From Marinibaculum pumilum (GTDB lineage: Bacteria; Pseudomonadota; Alphaproteobacteria; Ferrovibrionales; Ferrovibrionaceae), in assembly GCF_042646425.1 (NCBI RefSeq), contig NZ_JBHRTR010000019.1, positions 113,925-177,924 on the forward strand: DNA of 64,000 nt. The letters run 5' to 3'. Positions 8,816 through 16,869 of the stretch are shown piece by piece. How positions within the stretch are numbered: the stretch's first letter is position 1; each line of letters starts with the position of its first letter. A program made the position numbers and the translations under genes. The notes below the pieces were generated by a model. That model was not told where the DNA came from. It searched no databases and saw nothing but the letters and a program-made list of their open reading frames with translations.

Positions 8816-8991
8816 TTAGCATAGGGAGGATTGCTAAAGAATTTTTCCAAATATCAGCTTTTACAAGAAAAGAAAATCTCAGAAAAGAATTATGCGAGAT
8901 GAAGATTGATTTCTATTTTCGTAAAATATATACCGATTCATAAATCCGATCATAATAATATCATGTATATATTTTATCCGAGTAAATTAAT
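8816..8991. other. AT-rich spacer at the island's left end
   Basis: About 175 bp of strikingly A/T-rich sequence between the HicB remnant and the leftward PRTase-like gene. The shifted HicB frame stays open to a TAA at 8941, but those codons show no family resemblance. No gene or attachment-site repeat is seen. Confidence 0.5.
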
Positions 8992-11196
8992 CTATTTTTG
9001 CGATAAAAGGCGACTCTGGCAGACTTTAAGCAAGAAATTGACCATTGGCACATTTCCTGGTTTTGCCGACAACGCAGTTTCAAGATCTGCTTGACGCAAG
9101 CGAACCCGACCGGTAGCAATCGCCAACAAAAACTCGGAAGCTGCGCCACCTCTTTCAGTTTTTGCTGCTTGGATGATGCGCCGGATTAAGCGACTTAACT
9201 CGCGACTATCCGAGGGTGAATCAGTCAAATTCATTTCATACGGGTACGCCGCTCGTAGAATACTCGCCTGAATAATGTCGTCGTTGAACCTGCCGAAATT
9301 TCCTGGTGCGAGAACCGTTTGCTGAAACCAATTACTTTTGATTGCTGATTTCTGAGTTCTGTGTGCATTCGCACGGAGTTGTTGTAATACCGACGCGATA
9401 GTAAAGTATACATCCGCCTGAGAATGATTGCGTTGCGGCACACCACTCGGCCAAAATACAAAACCCGGCTGCAGGGTCAGATTGTCTCCTACGGTATTCG
9501 AAACGAAAAGTTCATTTTCAAGAGGTGTCGATGAATTGCTTAGGCGTTTAACCCGTTTGAGTATCGCGGTTTGCAAATTTTTTGGTATCAATTTCTTTAC
9601 TTCGGGATCGAGTAATAGTCTACGCTCTGCCGCCCAAGGATTACTCTCTGACGAGAGCGGCAACACCATCCGCTCTACCTCGATTACCTGATACGGGTAG
9701 GGATTGGCAGTTTGGACGAGAGTTCGCTCTAGCGACTCCCGACGGGGTTCGCCGGTCGTCTTCGAGAAGCCAATCAAGTACATCAATGGTGCTTCGGGCA
9801 CGATACTGCGAAGGTCTCGACTGACATCGAGTAAGTTGCGTCCGCTTTCGATAATCAATCCGGCGATCACTATAGAGGAAGTCGTCGATTTAGGAATGTT
9901 ATCGATATTTTCGCGAATTATAACTTGTACTTCAGGCGAAACGGCGCTCGCGATTTGCTCTGCGAATGGAATACAAACTTCGTCAACTGCAATCACATGT
10001 CTAAGGCTCGCGGGCATAGAGCGGCGAATTACATAATGAAAACGATCCTGAAAACTCCTATTTTCGAGTAAGAATTTTGAATTAATGTTGAATTGTCGCG
10101 GTTGCCTACCGACACTTTGCCCTAGGCCAACTGTAAAAACTTTACTTCCGGCAAACCTATCCATAAGTACGGCAAGACCGGTAGGTGCATCACCTTTCGC
10201 GATTAGCAGCGGTTCCTGCTGGGGGCCCGCAAACTCAAACTGATCGCCCTGTAGTTTGATGGCGTGTGACCCGGTTTGGCACATTTTGCAATTCTCAGGT
10301 CTTTCTACAGAGGGCAGTGTGGCAATGCCTTCAGCATTGAAGACGGGATCTCGGTACAAATCGCACACGATGTTCGAGCGGCTGTGGTCGTTGCCCAAAA
10401 AAAGTAAGTGAGTTACTTGATTATGCGTAAAACCATATTCTTCGATAAGTTTTGATGCGAGTGAGCCACTTGATGAAGCGGAAATCAGCAAGACAGAATC
10501 TTTAATATGCGTAAATCTATACCCTCGGATACCGGCGTATGATGAAAAATTGTCGGCAAGTATTGGCTTTGAGTTCTTGAATGATGATCGTTGCTCGTTG
10601 ATTGCCGCAATTACGGGATATAGCGATGGTGTATCTAAATAGGCTGTCCTCACATGTGTAGGCACATATGGCAGTGTGCAGAAGCCAATAAATGCAATCT
10701 CGGCGCCTCGAACTAAAATATTGGAAAGTCTTATGAAGCGCTCTGTATGTCGTCCTGATGGGTTCTCAAAATGGTATGTGGACGTGGATTCGACGAATCC
10801 ATGACGAGCTCTGAATATGCTCGTGAGTGCTCTTCGCTTAAATTCTGAAAACGTGACATTGGCTTCTGGATTTTGTCCATTGACTTGTTTACGCTGTAGT
10901 TCTTCGCCCAGGCAGCCGTAGCCGATCAGTGTCACACTGGTTCGCTTCCCCAGGCGGGCCAGCGTCGCTAGGTTCTGAGAGTCTTTGGTAAGTTCCGAGA
11001 TAGTAGTATTAAATTCGGAGTCGCGCACCAAAATAATTACTTCGTCAGGGAGCAGATTTTGTGCGACTTCACTTTCTATCAAATCTGCCAATGCCTCAGA
11101 ATTAAGGCTTGGCGTTGCCGAAAAGACCAGCAAGACGTCGTATGTTGACGCTTTTCGCACGATATCGAAGCGATACGAGTAGATCGAGTTCATCAC
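8992..11196 (-). CDS. PRTase-like protein, second gene of a GHKL-ATPase/PRTase-like cassette
   Basis: A 734-aa protein with no close named family that I recognise. About residues 399-480 look like a phosphoribosyltransferase fold: VIAVDEV, then a strand-loop-helix SIVIAGLIIESGRNLLDVSR in the place of the PRPP loop (usually VVDDxxxTGxTL), with its acidic pair missing. A second, weaker segment of similar type is SVLLISASSSGSLASKL (234-250). A Cys pair C303-x2-C306 lies between the two and might bind zinc. No signal peptide or membrane segment is visible. Its ATG overlaps the stop of the upstream ATPase by 4 bp, so the two are translationally coupled. Codon use is far more A/T-rich than in flanking genes, which suggests horizontal acquisition. 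Inference: effector or partner in a defence-type system. Confidence 0.6.
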   Translation of the reverse strand: MMNSIYSYRFDIVRKASTYDVLLVFSATPSLNSEALADLIESEVAQNLLPDEVIILVRDSEFNTTISELTKDSQNLATLARLGKRTSVTLIGYGCLGEELQRKQVNGQNPEANVTFSEFKRRALTSIFRARHGFVESTSTYHFENPSGRHTERFIRLSNILVRGAEIAFIGFCTLPYVPTHVRTAYLDTPSLYPVIAAINEQRSSFKNSKPILADNFSSYAGIRGYRFTHIKDSVLLISASSSGSLASKLIEEYGFTHNQVTHLLFLGNDHSRSNIVCDLYRDPVFNAEGIATLPSVERPENCKMCQTGSHAIKLQGDQFEFAGPQQEPLLIAKGDAPTGLAVLMDRFAGSKVFTVGLGQSVGRQPRQFNINSKFLLENRSFQDRFHYVIRRSMPASLRHVIAVDEVCIPFAEQIASAVSPEVQVIIRENIDNIPKSTTSSIVIAGLIIESGRNLLDVSRDLRSIVPEAPLMYLIGFSKTTGEPRRESLERTLVQTANPYPYQVIEVERMVLPLSSESNPWAAERRLLLDPEVKKLIPKNLQTAILKRVKRLSNSSTPLENELFVSNTVGDNLTLQPGFVFWPSGVPQRNHSQADVYFTIASVLQQLRANAHRTQKSAIKSNWFQQTVLAPGNFGRFNDDIIQASILRAAYPYEMNLTDSPSDSRELSRLIRRIIQAAKTERGGAASEFLLAIATGRVRLRQADLETALSAKPGNVPMVNFLLKVCQSRLLSQK

Positions 11197-12329
11197 GCCC
11201 GCCGAATGGGGATAAGGATCGTCAGGAGGCTTCCGGCCACTGGTGCCAGAAAATCAAGGTCGGCCTGTTCATGTCGCCGTAGCGCTACTTCAGCCGCCTG
11301 TTCTTCCTCCGAGAAATCTATGTAGAACGACATGCGGCCGGTCCGTAGCCGCAAAAATCCTTTTTGACTACCAAGTAGCCGCATCACGTGCGGTAGTCCT
11401 TCGCCGAAGCGGCTGCGACCTTTCGCGCTACCGCGTCCGAAGCATGCCTTGACCGCAGCTTCTTCGTCGTCGAGAGAGAGCTCCTTCAGTGAACGCCCGG
11501 TCCAAGTCACAGCGAAGCCGGGGCCAGAATCGAGAATAGAAAGTTCGAAAAGATGAGTATAAATGGCGCCTTTAGGAACGGTTAGAGTATTGCAATATTT
11601 TGCTAGAGGCTTATATTCGCCAACAATGCGTGCCATTTTCTCTGGTTCTATGGCATGGTGATTGGTTTTTATCGCTCGGATCGAAATGTCGAGTAGATTG
11701 CCCACGATATCTGACAAGGCGTGATCTTCGGTGTTCTTGAAGGTCTCGTACAGCATCGCACCAATCGCGTCCGCTGCATCTGTGGGCACATTTGCGCGGT
11801 ACGCTCCGCGGATGGCACCGCGCAACAACCAATCTGCCAGCGCTCGGAAGTTCTCGCGTGGGCGCAGCGCCGCTCCATTTCCAGATTGAGGTAGATACAA
11901 CAAGTAGGGCCTGTCTCGGCCTAGGTGGTCGGCGCATAGGATTTCCGCCGAGGCGCCCCGATAGCCTTGTTTCGGGCGTTCGCTCTGAAGTTGCTCCAAG
12001 CGCTTCAATGCGGCATTCCTGAGCGACGTATCGATCGATCCGATTGTGCCTTTGCCGGACGCCTGAACCGCGCAGAGTGCCGCAACTAGACCCGGAAGCC
12101 GACGCACGAAATCGTCAATTTTTTCGCGAGTATCGATAAAGGTTTCAAGCATGCCATCATGATTTTTTTGCGCCCAAGAGATGATAACCTGCGCCAAGGC
12201 GGCTTCTGCGCCGCCGGCCAGATGTCTGATATTGCTTGGGAGCCTCAATGGCTCGCCGACCGGGGCATCAGCTATGGAGTGAAGCGCCCGCTCACTTGCG
12301 GCAATTGTGGAATGAGCTGCGATTCGCAC
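11193..12329 (-). CDS. GHKL (HATPase_c-like) ATPase, first gene of the coupled cassette
   Basis: A 378-aa soluble protein with a C-terminal Bergerat-type ATP-binding fold. The N-box is E195-x3-N199-x3-H203 (in YETFKNTEDHA). The G1 box is D267-S-G-P-G-F. The G2 box is RFGEGL at 307-312, followed by strands ending in FYIDF. No histidine-phosphorylation (H-box) region, PAS or membrane segment is seen, so it is not an ordinary sensor kinase; it is nearer to the MutL/Hsp90-like stand-alone ATPases. The N-terminal 180 residues are helical and unassigned. The GTG start is supported by a perfect AAGGAG five bases upstream. The stop overlaps the start of the PRTase-like gene by 4 bp. Confidence 0.75.
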   Translation of the reverse strand: MRIAAHSTIAASERALHSIADAPVGEPLRLPSNIRHLAGGAEAALAQVIISWAQKNHDGMLETFIDTREKIDDFVRRLPGLVAALCAVQASGKGTIGSIDTSLRNAALKRLEQLQSERPKQGYRGASAEILCADHLGRDRPYLLYLPQSGNGAALRPRENFRALADWLLRGAIRGAYRANVPTDAADAIGAMLYETFKNTEDHALSDIVGNLLDISIRAIKTNHHAIEPEKMARIVGEYKPLAKYCNTLTVPKGAIYTHLFELSILDSGPGFAVTWTGRSLKELSLDDEEAAVKACFGRGSAKGRSRFGEGLPHVMRLLGSQKGFLRLRTGRMSFYIDFSEEEQAAEVALRRHEQADLDFLAPVAGSLLTILIPIRRA

Positions 12330-12597
12330 TTGGTCTCCTTTGTCGACCTTCGTGCGGTACTACTGACCAAGTATCTGGGAGCAACAGAAAAATTTGGTCG
12401 GGTAGTTGTTTCAGGTCGGGTCGTCTGTTTAGATTGCCATTGTATGTCATGAGGTAGTCCAATGCTTTGCTCTCACCGTCATCTTGGTACTTCTGGGCTA
12501 TCGTCGGGCTAACAAAATCTAGACGTGGTGACGTGAGCCGCACTGCTTGTCCACCGATAGGCGGTGTCTGCTTCCAGTCTGATGTCTTATGGCGCAA
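12292..12597 (-). CDS. Uncertain 101-aa open frame upstream of the ATPase
   Basis: An open frame with a TTG start and no clear ribosome binding site, overlapping the first 38 bp of the ATPase gene. The predicted protein is basic and has no family features that I recognise; LDYLMTYNGNLN is the most protein-like part. It fills the gap between the isochorismatase stop and the island ATPase. It could be a small first component of the cassette, a remnant, or chance. Confidence 0.25.
   Translation of the reverse strand: MRHKTSDWKQTPPIGGQAVRLTSPRLDFVSPTIAQKYQDDGESKALDYLMTYNGNLNRRPDLKQLPDQIFLLLPDTWSVVPHEGRQRRPSANRSSFHNCRK
12335..12340 (-). promoter_or_regulatory. Ribosome binding site fixing the GTG start of the ATPase
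   Basis: AAGGAG on the bottom strand, five bases before the GTG at 12329. It decides this start over any farther upstream codon and lies inside the 101-codon open frame upstream. Confidence 0.75.
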
Positions 12598-12618
12598 TGA
12601 TGCAACCGTACCAGCGCT

Positions 12619-13152
12619 CTATCGAATTAGATTGATCGCCTCCTTGAAGCGCGGATGCTCCGCCGTCTGCAGCCATTCGAAGACCACCATCTCCGTCGTC
12701 ACCGTCTCCGCCCCCTGGCGGGCCATGCGCTTCAGGCCGGCCGCCCGGTTCTCCGCTGTGCGGGAGCCGACGGCATCGGCGACGACATGGACCCGGCGGC
12801 CATGGTCCAGCAGGCCGAGCACGGTCTGCAGCACGCAGACATGCGCCTCGCAGCCGGCGACCACCAGGTGGCGTTCCGGCGGCAGGCGCTCCAGCAGGCC
12901 CGGGGTGCGGCAGGCGTCGAAGCTCATCTTGTGGACCACCAGGTCCGGCGGCGGCGCCAGCTCTTCCACGGTGCCGCCCAGGCCCTTGGCGTTCTGCTCC
13001 GTGAACAGGGTGGGCACCCCGAACAGGGCGGCGGCGTCCAGCAGGCGCCGGGCATTGGCGACGGCCGTGGCACCGTCATGGATCGCCGGCATCAGCCGTC
13101 CCTGGAAGTCGATCACCAGCAGCAGCGAGGCGGCGGGGTCGATCGTCGGCAT
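12619..13152 (-). CDS. Isochorismatase-family cysteine hydrolase
   Basis: A 177-aa alpha/beta hydrolase of the isochorismatase/nicotinamidase superfamily. The catalytic triad is visible: Asp15 (VIDFQGRL), Lys75 (VHKMSF) and Cys106 (GCEAHVCVLQT). The family cleaves C-N or C-O bonds in amides and vinyl ethers; the exact substrate is open. The closest look is to the YcaC/EntB-like single-domain hydrolases. It is the last gene of a leftward run (TetR, thioesterase, hydrolase), 33 bp after the thioesterase. The last four codons (Asn-Leu-Ile-Arg) use A/T-rich codons unlike the rest, right where the base composition drops into the island. Confidence 0.9.
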   Translation of the reverse strand: MPTIDPAASLLLVIDFQGRLMPAIHDGATAVANARRLLDAAALFGVPTLFTEQNAKGLGGTVEELAPPPDLVVHKMSFDACRTPGLLERLPPERHLVVAGCEAHVCVLQTVLGLLDHGRRVHVVADAVGSRTAENRAAGLKRMARQGAETVTTEMVVFEWLQTAEHPRFKEAINLIR

Positions 13153-13185
13153 GAACTGGCACTCCCTGCGATGCGGTTGTGGCGG

Positions 13186-14040
13186 TCAGGCCTTGTAGTA
13201 GACCAGCTGGTGCGAGGTGGCGACCAGCCGCCCGTCGGGCGACCAGAGCTCGGCGCTCTGGTCGGAATAGGAATCGTTGCTGCGCCGGCCGTCCACCCGG
13301 GCGGCCAGCAGGGTGGCCCCCAGCCCGGCCAGTTCCGCGGCACCGGCATGGAACCAGGTCGACATGGTGACCGTCCCCAGCGGCACCAGCTCGCGCCGGA
13401 TGTGAAAGACCCGTGCGAAGAAGGCATCGGCCAGGGCGGCCACGCTGAGATGGTCGATGGGCCGGTCCGGCGCATCGCCGAGCCACAGGGTGGAGGCGGC
13501 AGGCGCCGGTTCGGCCGCCGCGGCCGGGGCCGCTTCGCCGAAACCGGGTGCGGCGATCTCCGGCGCGCCGCTGTCGAAGTGGAAGCGGTAGCGGGAGGTC
13601 CAGCCGCTGCCTCCGCCGGTCTCGTGGGCGGCCAGGCTCGACGGGTCGCGCAGCACCGGCGGTTCCGCGCTCTGGTGGCTCCAGCCGGCGCGGCGGATCC
13701 CGGTCACCGTGGTGGCCGTGATCCGCGGCATCGGGTCGTCGCCCTGGAAGGCCGCGACCTGCCAGTGCTGGGTGGAGCGGTTGGTGCGCGCCGGGCGGGC
13801 CTCGATCCGGTAGGGCCCTTTCTCGACCGCCGCGGCGAAGTTCACCGTCTGCGCGACCGGCTCGCCCAGCAGGTCGGGATGCGCCAGCACCGCGCGCAGC
13901 AGGGTGGCGGCCGTGGCGCCGCCGAACTGGCCGACGAAGCCGTAATATTCCGGCCCGGTATGTGCGGTGGCGGTGCCGTCCGCCTGCATCTCCACGGCGG
14001 TGGCGCGGTCGAAGGGATGGCTGGCGCTGGTTCCGTGCAT
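13186..14040 (-). CDS. TesB-like double-hotdog acyl-CoA thioesterase family protein
   Basis: A 284-aa protein of the 4HBT_3/TesB-like type with two hotdog halves. The N-terminal half has YGFVGQFGGATAATLLRAV and a strand like AQTVNFAAAVEKGPY; the C-terminal half has LGTVTMSTWFHAG and closes with SPDGRLVATSHQLVYYK, the usual C-terminal signature. It probably hydrolyses an acyl-CoA intermediate of the neighbouring catabolic pathway. It sits between the TetR gene (91 bp upstream) and the isochorismatase-like hydrolase (33 bp downstream) on the same strand. A linker rich in Ala/Pro joins the halves. Confidence 0.85.
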   Translation of the reverse strand: MHGTSASHPFDRATAVEMQADGTATAHTGPEYYGFVGQFGGATAATLLRAVLAHPDLLGEPVAQTVNFAAAVEKGPYRIEARPARTNRSTQHWQVAAFQGDDPMPRITATTVTGIRRAGWSHQSAEPPVLRDPSSLAAHETGGGSGWTSRYRFHFDSGAPEIAAPGFGEAAPAAAAEPAPAASTLWLGDAPDRPIDHLSVAALADAFFARVFHIRRELVPLGTVTMSTWFHAGAAELAGLGATLLAARVDGRRSNDSYSDQSAELWSPDGRLVATSHQLVYYKA

Positions 14041-14131
14041 CAGGGCTCCGGGTATCGGTTGGACGGGCGGCGAGACTAGAGGCGGGCTGCGGTCCCGCCA
14101 ATGACCGCAGAGGTCAAGGGGGATCGAGGGG

Positions 14132-14758
14132 TCATGCGCCGGCAGGGCCCTGCAGCCGCGCCAGTTTCTCCTCCAGATGCGCCTCCATCAGCGCCGGCGC
14201 GGAGGCGGCGAACATGCGGATCCGGCCGGTATGGGCGAGCAGCAGCAGCCCGGCGGCATGGGCGAAGCAATCGACCATGATGCGGCCGGCCTCCGCCCGG
14301 TCGGCGCCCAGCTCTTCCGCCGACGCGGCGATCGGCTGCAGGGCCGCCTCCAGCGCGGCGTTCAGCGCGGCATCGTTGTCCCGGCCCAGGCCGGCCGACT
14401 TCATGCCGCCGCGGAACAGGTAGAAGCCCAGGTCCAGGTCGCGCGGGCGGGCGGCGTAGAAGTCGAAGAAGGCCATGCCCGCCGCCCGCAGCCGCGCCGC
14501 CGGCCCGGCCGCGTCATCGACCGCCCTGTCCACCGCCGCCCGCAGCGCGGCCAGGGATTCGTGCAGCACAGCGGCGTAGATCGCCTCCTTCGACGGGAAG
14601 TGGAAGTAGAGCGCCGCCGGGGTATAGCCGGCGCGGGCGGCGATCGCGCGCAGGCTGGCGCCTTCCAGCCCCTCTTCCTCGAAGATGGCGCGGGCGGCGT
14701 CCAGGATCAGGGCGCGCTTGTGGGCGCTGACGGCCTTACGGCGGTTCTGTGTGCTCAT
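14132..14758 (-). CDS. TetR-family transcriptional regulator
   Basis: A 208-aa repressor-type protein with an N-terminal TetR helix-turn-helix (ILDAARAIFEEEGLEGASL...GYTPAALYFHFPSKEAIY, about residues 18-65) and a helical ligand-binding C-terminus (TetR_C type, with the FFDFYAARPRDLDLGFYLF segment). The ATG at 14758 was chosen over a longer open frame because the operator lies just upstream of it and the protein starts in the usual way. It is divergent from the HpaB-family gene with 58 bp between starts, and the palindrome at 14768-14784 lies in that gap. It probably represses both directions. Confidence 0.93.
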   Translation of the reverse strand: MSTQNRRKAVSAHKRALILDAARAIFEEEGLEGASLRAIAARAGYTPAALYFHFPSKEAIYAAVLHESLAALRAAVDRAVDDAAGPAARLRAAGMAFFDFYAARPRDLDLGFYLFRGGMKSAGLGRDNDAALNAALEAALQPIAASAEELGADRAEAGRIMVDCFAHAAGLLLLAHTGRIRMFAASAPALMEAHLEEKLARLQGPAGA

Positions 14759-14767
14759 TGACGGAAA

Positions 14768-14784
14768 TTCTAACAGTGTTAGAA
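14768..14784. promoter_or_regulatory. TetR operator, perfect 17-bp palindrome
   Basis: TTCTAACAGTGTTAGAA, 8-bp arms around a central G, positioned between the divergent TetR and HpaB-family starts. TetR-family autoregulators commonly bind such sites, so repression of both transcripts is the natural reading. Confidence 0.8.
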
Positions 14785-14816
14785 ATATCGAACAAACGGA
14801 TTCCAGGAGACCGCCC

Positions 14817-16388
14817 ATGCTGATGACCGCCGCCGACTATCGCGAGTCCCTGCGCCGCTACAGCCCGCGCGTGTTCGTCAACGGCAGCGCGGTGGATAAT
14901 GTCGCCGACGAACCCCTGCTGGCGCCCGGCATCGCCGCCGTGGGCGTCACCTACGACACGGCGCTGGAGGAAAAGCACCGGCCGGTGATGACGGCGTGCC
15001 AGGGGACGAGCGGCGAGACCGTCAACCGGATGCTGCATATCAATGAGACCTCGACCGACCTCTTGTGGAAGCTGGAGGCGGTGCGCCTGGTCTGCCAGCG
15101 CTCCGGCTGCGCGCAGCGCTACCTGACCCATGACGCGCTGAATGCGATCTTCCAGGCGACGAAGCGGCTGGACGGGGAGGCGGGCGGCACGGCGGGCTGG
15201 CACGACCGCTTCCTGGCCTACCTGCACCGGGTGCAGGCGGAGGACCTGACCCTCGGCGTGGCGATGACGGATGCGAAGGGCGACCGCGCGGCCCGGCCCG
15301 GCGCGCAGGCCAATCCGGACGTCTATGTCCATGTCACCGAGCGCAGGCCGGACGGCATCGTGATCCGCGGCACCAAGGCGATCGTCACCGGCGCCCCCTA
15401 CATGCACGAGTTCCTGGTGATGCCCTGCCGCACCCACCGGCCGGAGGATGCGGCCTGCGCCGTGGCCTGCGCGGTGCCGGTGGATGCCCCCGGCGTGACG
15501 ATCATCGCCCGCCCCGCCGGCCGGCCGGGGGAGGCGGCGGCGAAGTTCAGCGGCCGCTACGGCCAGTCGACCGGCGTGGTGATGTTCGACGACGTCTTCG
15601 TCCCCCATGACCGGGTGTTCCTGGACGGGCAGGTGGAGGCGGGCGGCTTCATGACCACCAGCTATGCCAACCACCACCGGCATTCCTGCATCGGCGCGCG
15701 GGCCGGTTTCGGCGACCTGCTGATCGGCGCCGGCGCCATGATGATCGAGGCGAACGGCCTGGACCCCGACCGCCACGGCCATATCCGCGACGCGATGGTG
15801 GAGCTGATCACCATCACCGAGAGCTTCTTCGCCTGCGGCGTCGCCGCCTCCACCTACTGCGTGAAGGACCCGTCCGGCGCGGCGATGCCGGACCCGGTCT
15901 TCGCCAATATCGGCAAGCTGCTGCTGGCGACGAAGATCTACGATATGCAGCGCCTGGCACACTACGTGTCCGGCGGGCTCGTCGTCGCCCTGCCGGGACC
16001 GGAGGAGGACCACAATCCGGAGACCGCGGCATCGCTGTCGGCGGTGCTGGCCGGCCGGCCCGACATCCCGGCGGAGCGGCGGCTGGAACTGGCGCGGGTG
16101 ATGGAGGACCTGACCGCCTCCTACCAGGCGGGCTGGTATTCGGTGATCTCGCTGCATGGCGGCGGTTCGCCGGAAGCGATGAAGCGGGAGATCTGGCGCA
16201 ACTATCCGGTGGGGGAGAAGGCGGCGCTGATGGAGAGCCTGCTGGACCGTGGCGTGATCGACGACGGCAGCCGGGTGTCGAAGCAGCCGGGCCGTTGCTG
16301 CGTCACCGGCTGCGCCGTGCCGGAGGTGCCGCCGCAGGACAGGGCCGACGCGGCGGAGCCGCAGGACCGGGCCGACGCGGCGGAATAG
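14817..16388 (+). CDS. 4-hydroxyphenylacetate 3-hydroxylase (HpaB)/4-hydroxybutyryl-CoA dehydratase family flavoprotein
   Basis: A 523-aa flavoprotein of the HpaB/AbfD superfamily (acyl-CoA-dehydrogenase-like fold). It shows the N-terminal MTAADYRESLRRY and the family segments GTKAIVTGAPY and TGVVMFDDVFVPHDRVFLDG. In AbfD the [4Fe-4S] ligands are, from memory, a C-x3-C pair and an H-x6-C pair. Here the equivalents read C98-x3-Y102 and H287-x6-A294, so two ligands are missing and a cluster is unlikely. A monooxygenase or cluster-free role is more plausible. The ATG follows AGGAG by 7 bases. The C-terminus ends in a duplicated nine-residue tail (PQDRADAAE twice). It is cotranscribed with the SnoaL-like gene. 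Confidence 0.85.
   Translation: MLMTAADYRESLRRYSPRVFVNGSAVDNVADEPLLAPGIAAVGVTYDTALEEKHRPVMTACQGTSGETVNRMLHINETSTDLLWKLEAVRLVCQRSGCAQRYLTHDALNAIFQATKRLDGEAGGTAGWHDRFLAYLHRVQAEDLTLGVAMTDAKGDRAARPGAQANPDVYVHVTERRPDGIVIRGTKAIVTGAPYMHEFLVMPCRTHRPEDAACAVACAVPVDAPGVTIIARPAGRPGEAAAKFSGRYGQSTGVVMFDDVFVPHDRVFLDGQVEAGGFMTTSYANHHRHSCIGARAGFGDLLIGAGAMMIEANGLDPDRHGHIRDAMVELITITESFFACGVAASTYCVKDPSGAAMPDPVFANIGKLLLATKIYDMQRLAHYVSGGLVVALPGPEEDHNPETAASLSAVLAGRPDIPAERRLELARVMEDLTASYQAGWYSVISLHGGGSPEAMKREIWRNYPVGEKAALMESLLDRGVIDDGSRVSKQPGRCCVTGCAVPEVPPQDRADAAEPQDRADAAE
16332..16385 (+). repeat. 27-bp tandem duplication at the 3' end of the HpaB-family gene
   Basis: Two nearly identical 27-bp units (16332-16358 and 16359-16385) encode PQDRADAAE twice, immediately before the stop codon. 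Confidence 0.85.
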
Positions 16389-16398
16389 GGACACAGCC

Positions 16399-16869
16399 AT
16401 GACCTTCGATGAACTGCTCGACCGCTTCACGGCGGCGGTGGAGGCGCGCAACGGCGCCGCCCTGGCCGCCCTGTTCACCGAGGACGGCGTCTATCACGAC
16501 GTCTTCTACGGCAGCTTCACCGGCCGGACGGCGATCGCAGGCCTGATCGACGACTGGTTCCACCGCACCGCGGAGGGCTTCCGCTGGGACATGAAGGAGC
16601 GGGTTGCCGGTCCGGATCTCGGCTTGGCGCGCTACGTCTTCAGCTATGCCACCAAGCTGCCGGAGGCGGCGGGCGAGCGGGTGATGTTCGAAGGGGTCGC
16701 GCTGATGACCCTGCGCGACGGCCTGATCGCGGAATATCACGAGGTGGCCAATACCGGCCCGGCCTTCGCGCAGCTGCGCTTCGCGCCGGAGCGCACGGTG
16801 AAGATCATGCAGCGCTTCGCCGACGAGCTGCGCGGGCGGCCGGAGAGCCGGCGCCACGTCGCGCCATAG
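16399..16869 (+). CDS. SnoaL-like/NTF2-family protein
   Basis: A 156-aa single-domain protein of the cone-shaped NTF2/SnoaL fold: helix FDELLDRFTAAVEARNGAALAALFTEDGVY, then strands around FTGRTAIAGLIDDWF, RYVFSYATKL and MFEGVALMTLRDGLIAEYHEV. Family members act as small isomerases, hydratases or binding proteins. The ATG is 10 bp past the HpaB-family stop, so it belongs to the same TetR-controlled operon and may process that enzyme's substrate or product. Confidence 0.8.
   Translation: MTFDELLDRFTAAVEARNGAALAALFTEDGVYHDVFYGSFTGRTAIAGLIDDWFHRTAEGFRWDMKERVAGPDLGLARYVFSYATKLPEAAGERVMFEGVALMTLRDGLIAEYHEVANTGPAFAQLRFAPERTVKIMQRFADELRGRPESRRHVAP

Noticed and set aside
8492..12618. Integrase, tRNA or direct-repeat att sites bordering the island
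   Set aside because: Neither a recombinase gene nor matching repeats at both edges could be found by eye.
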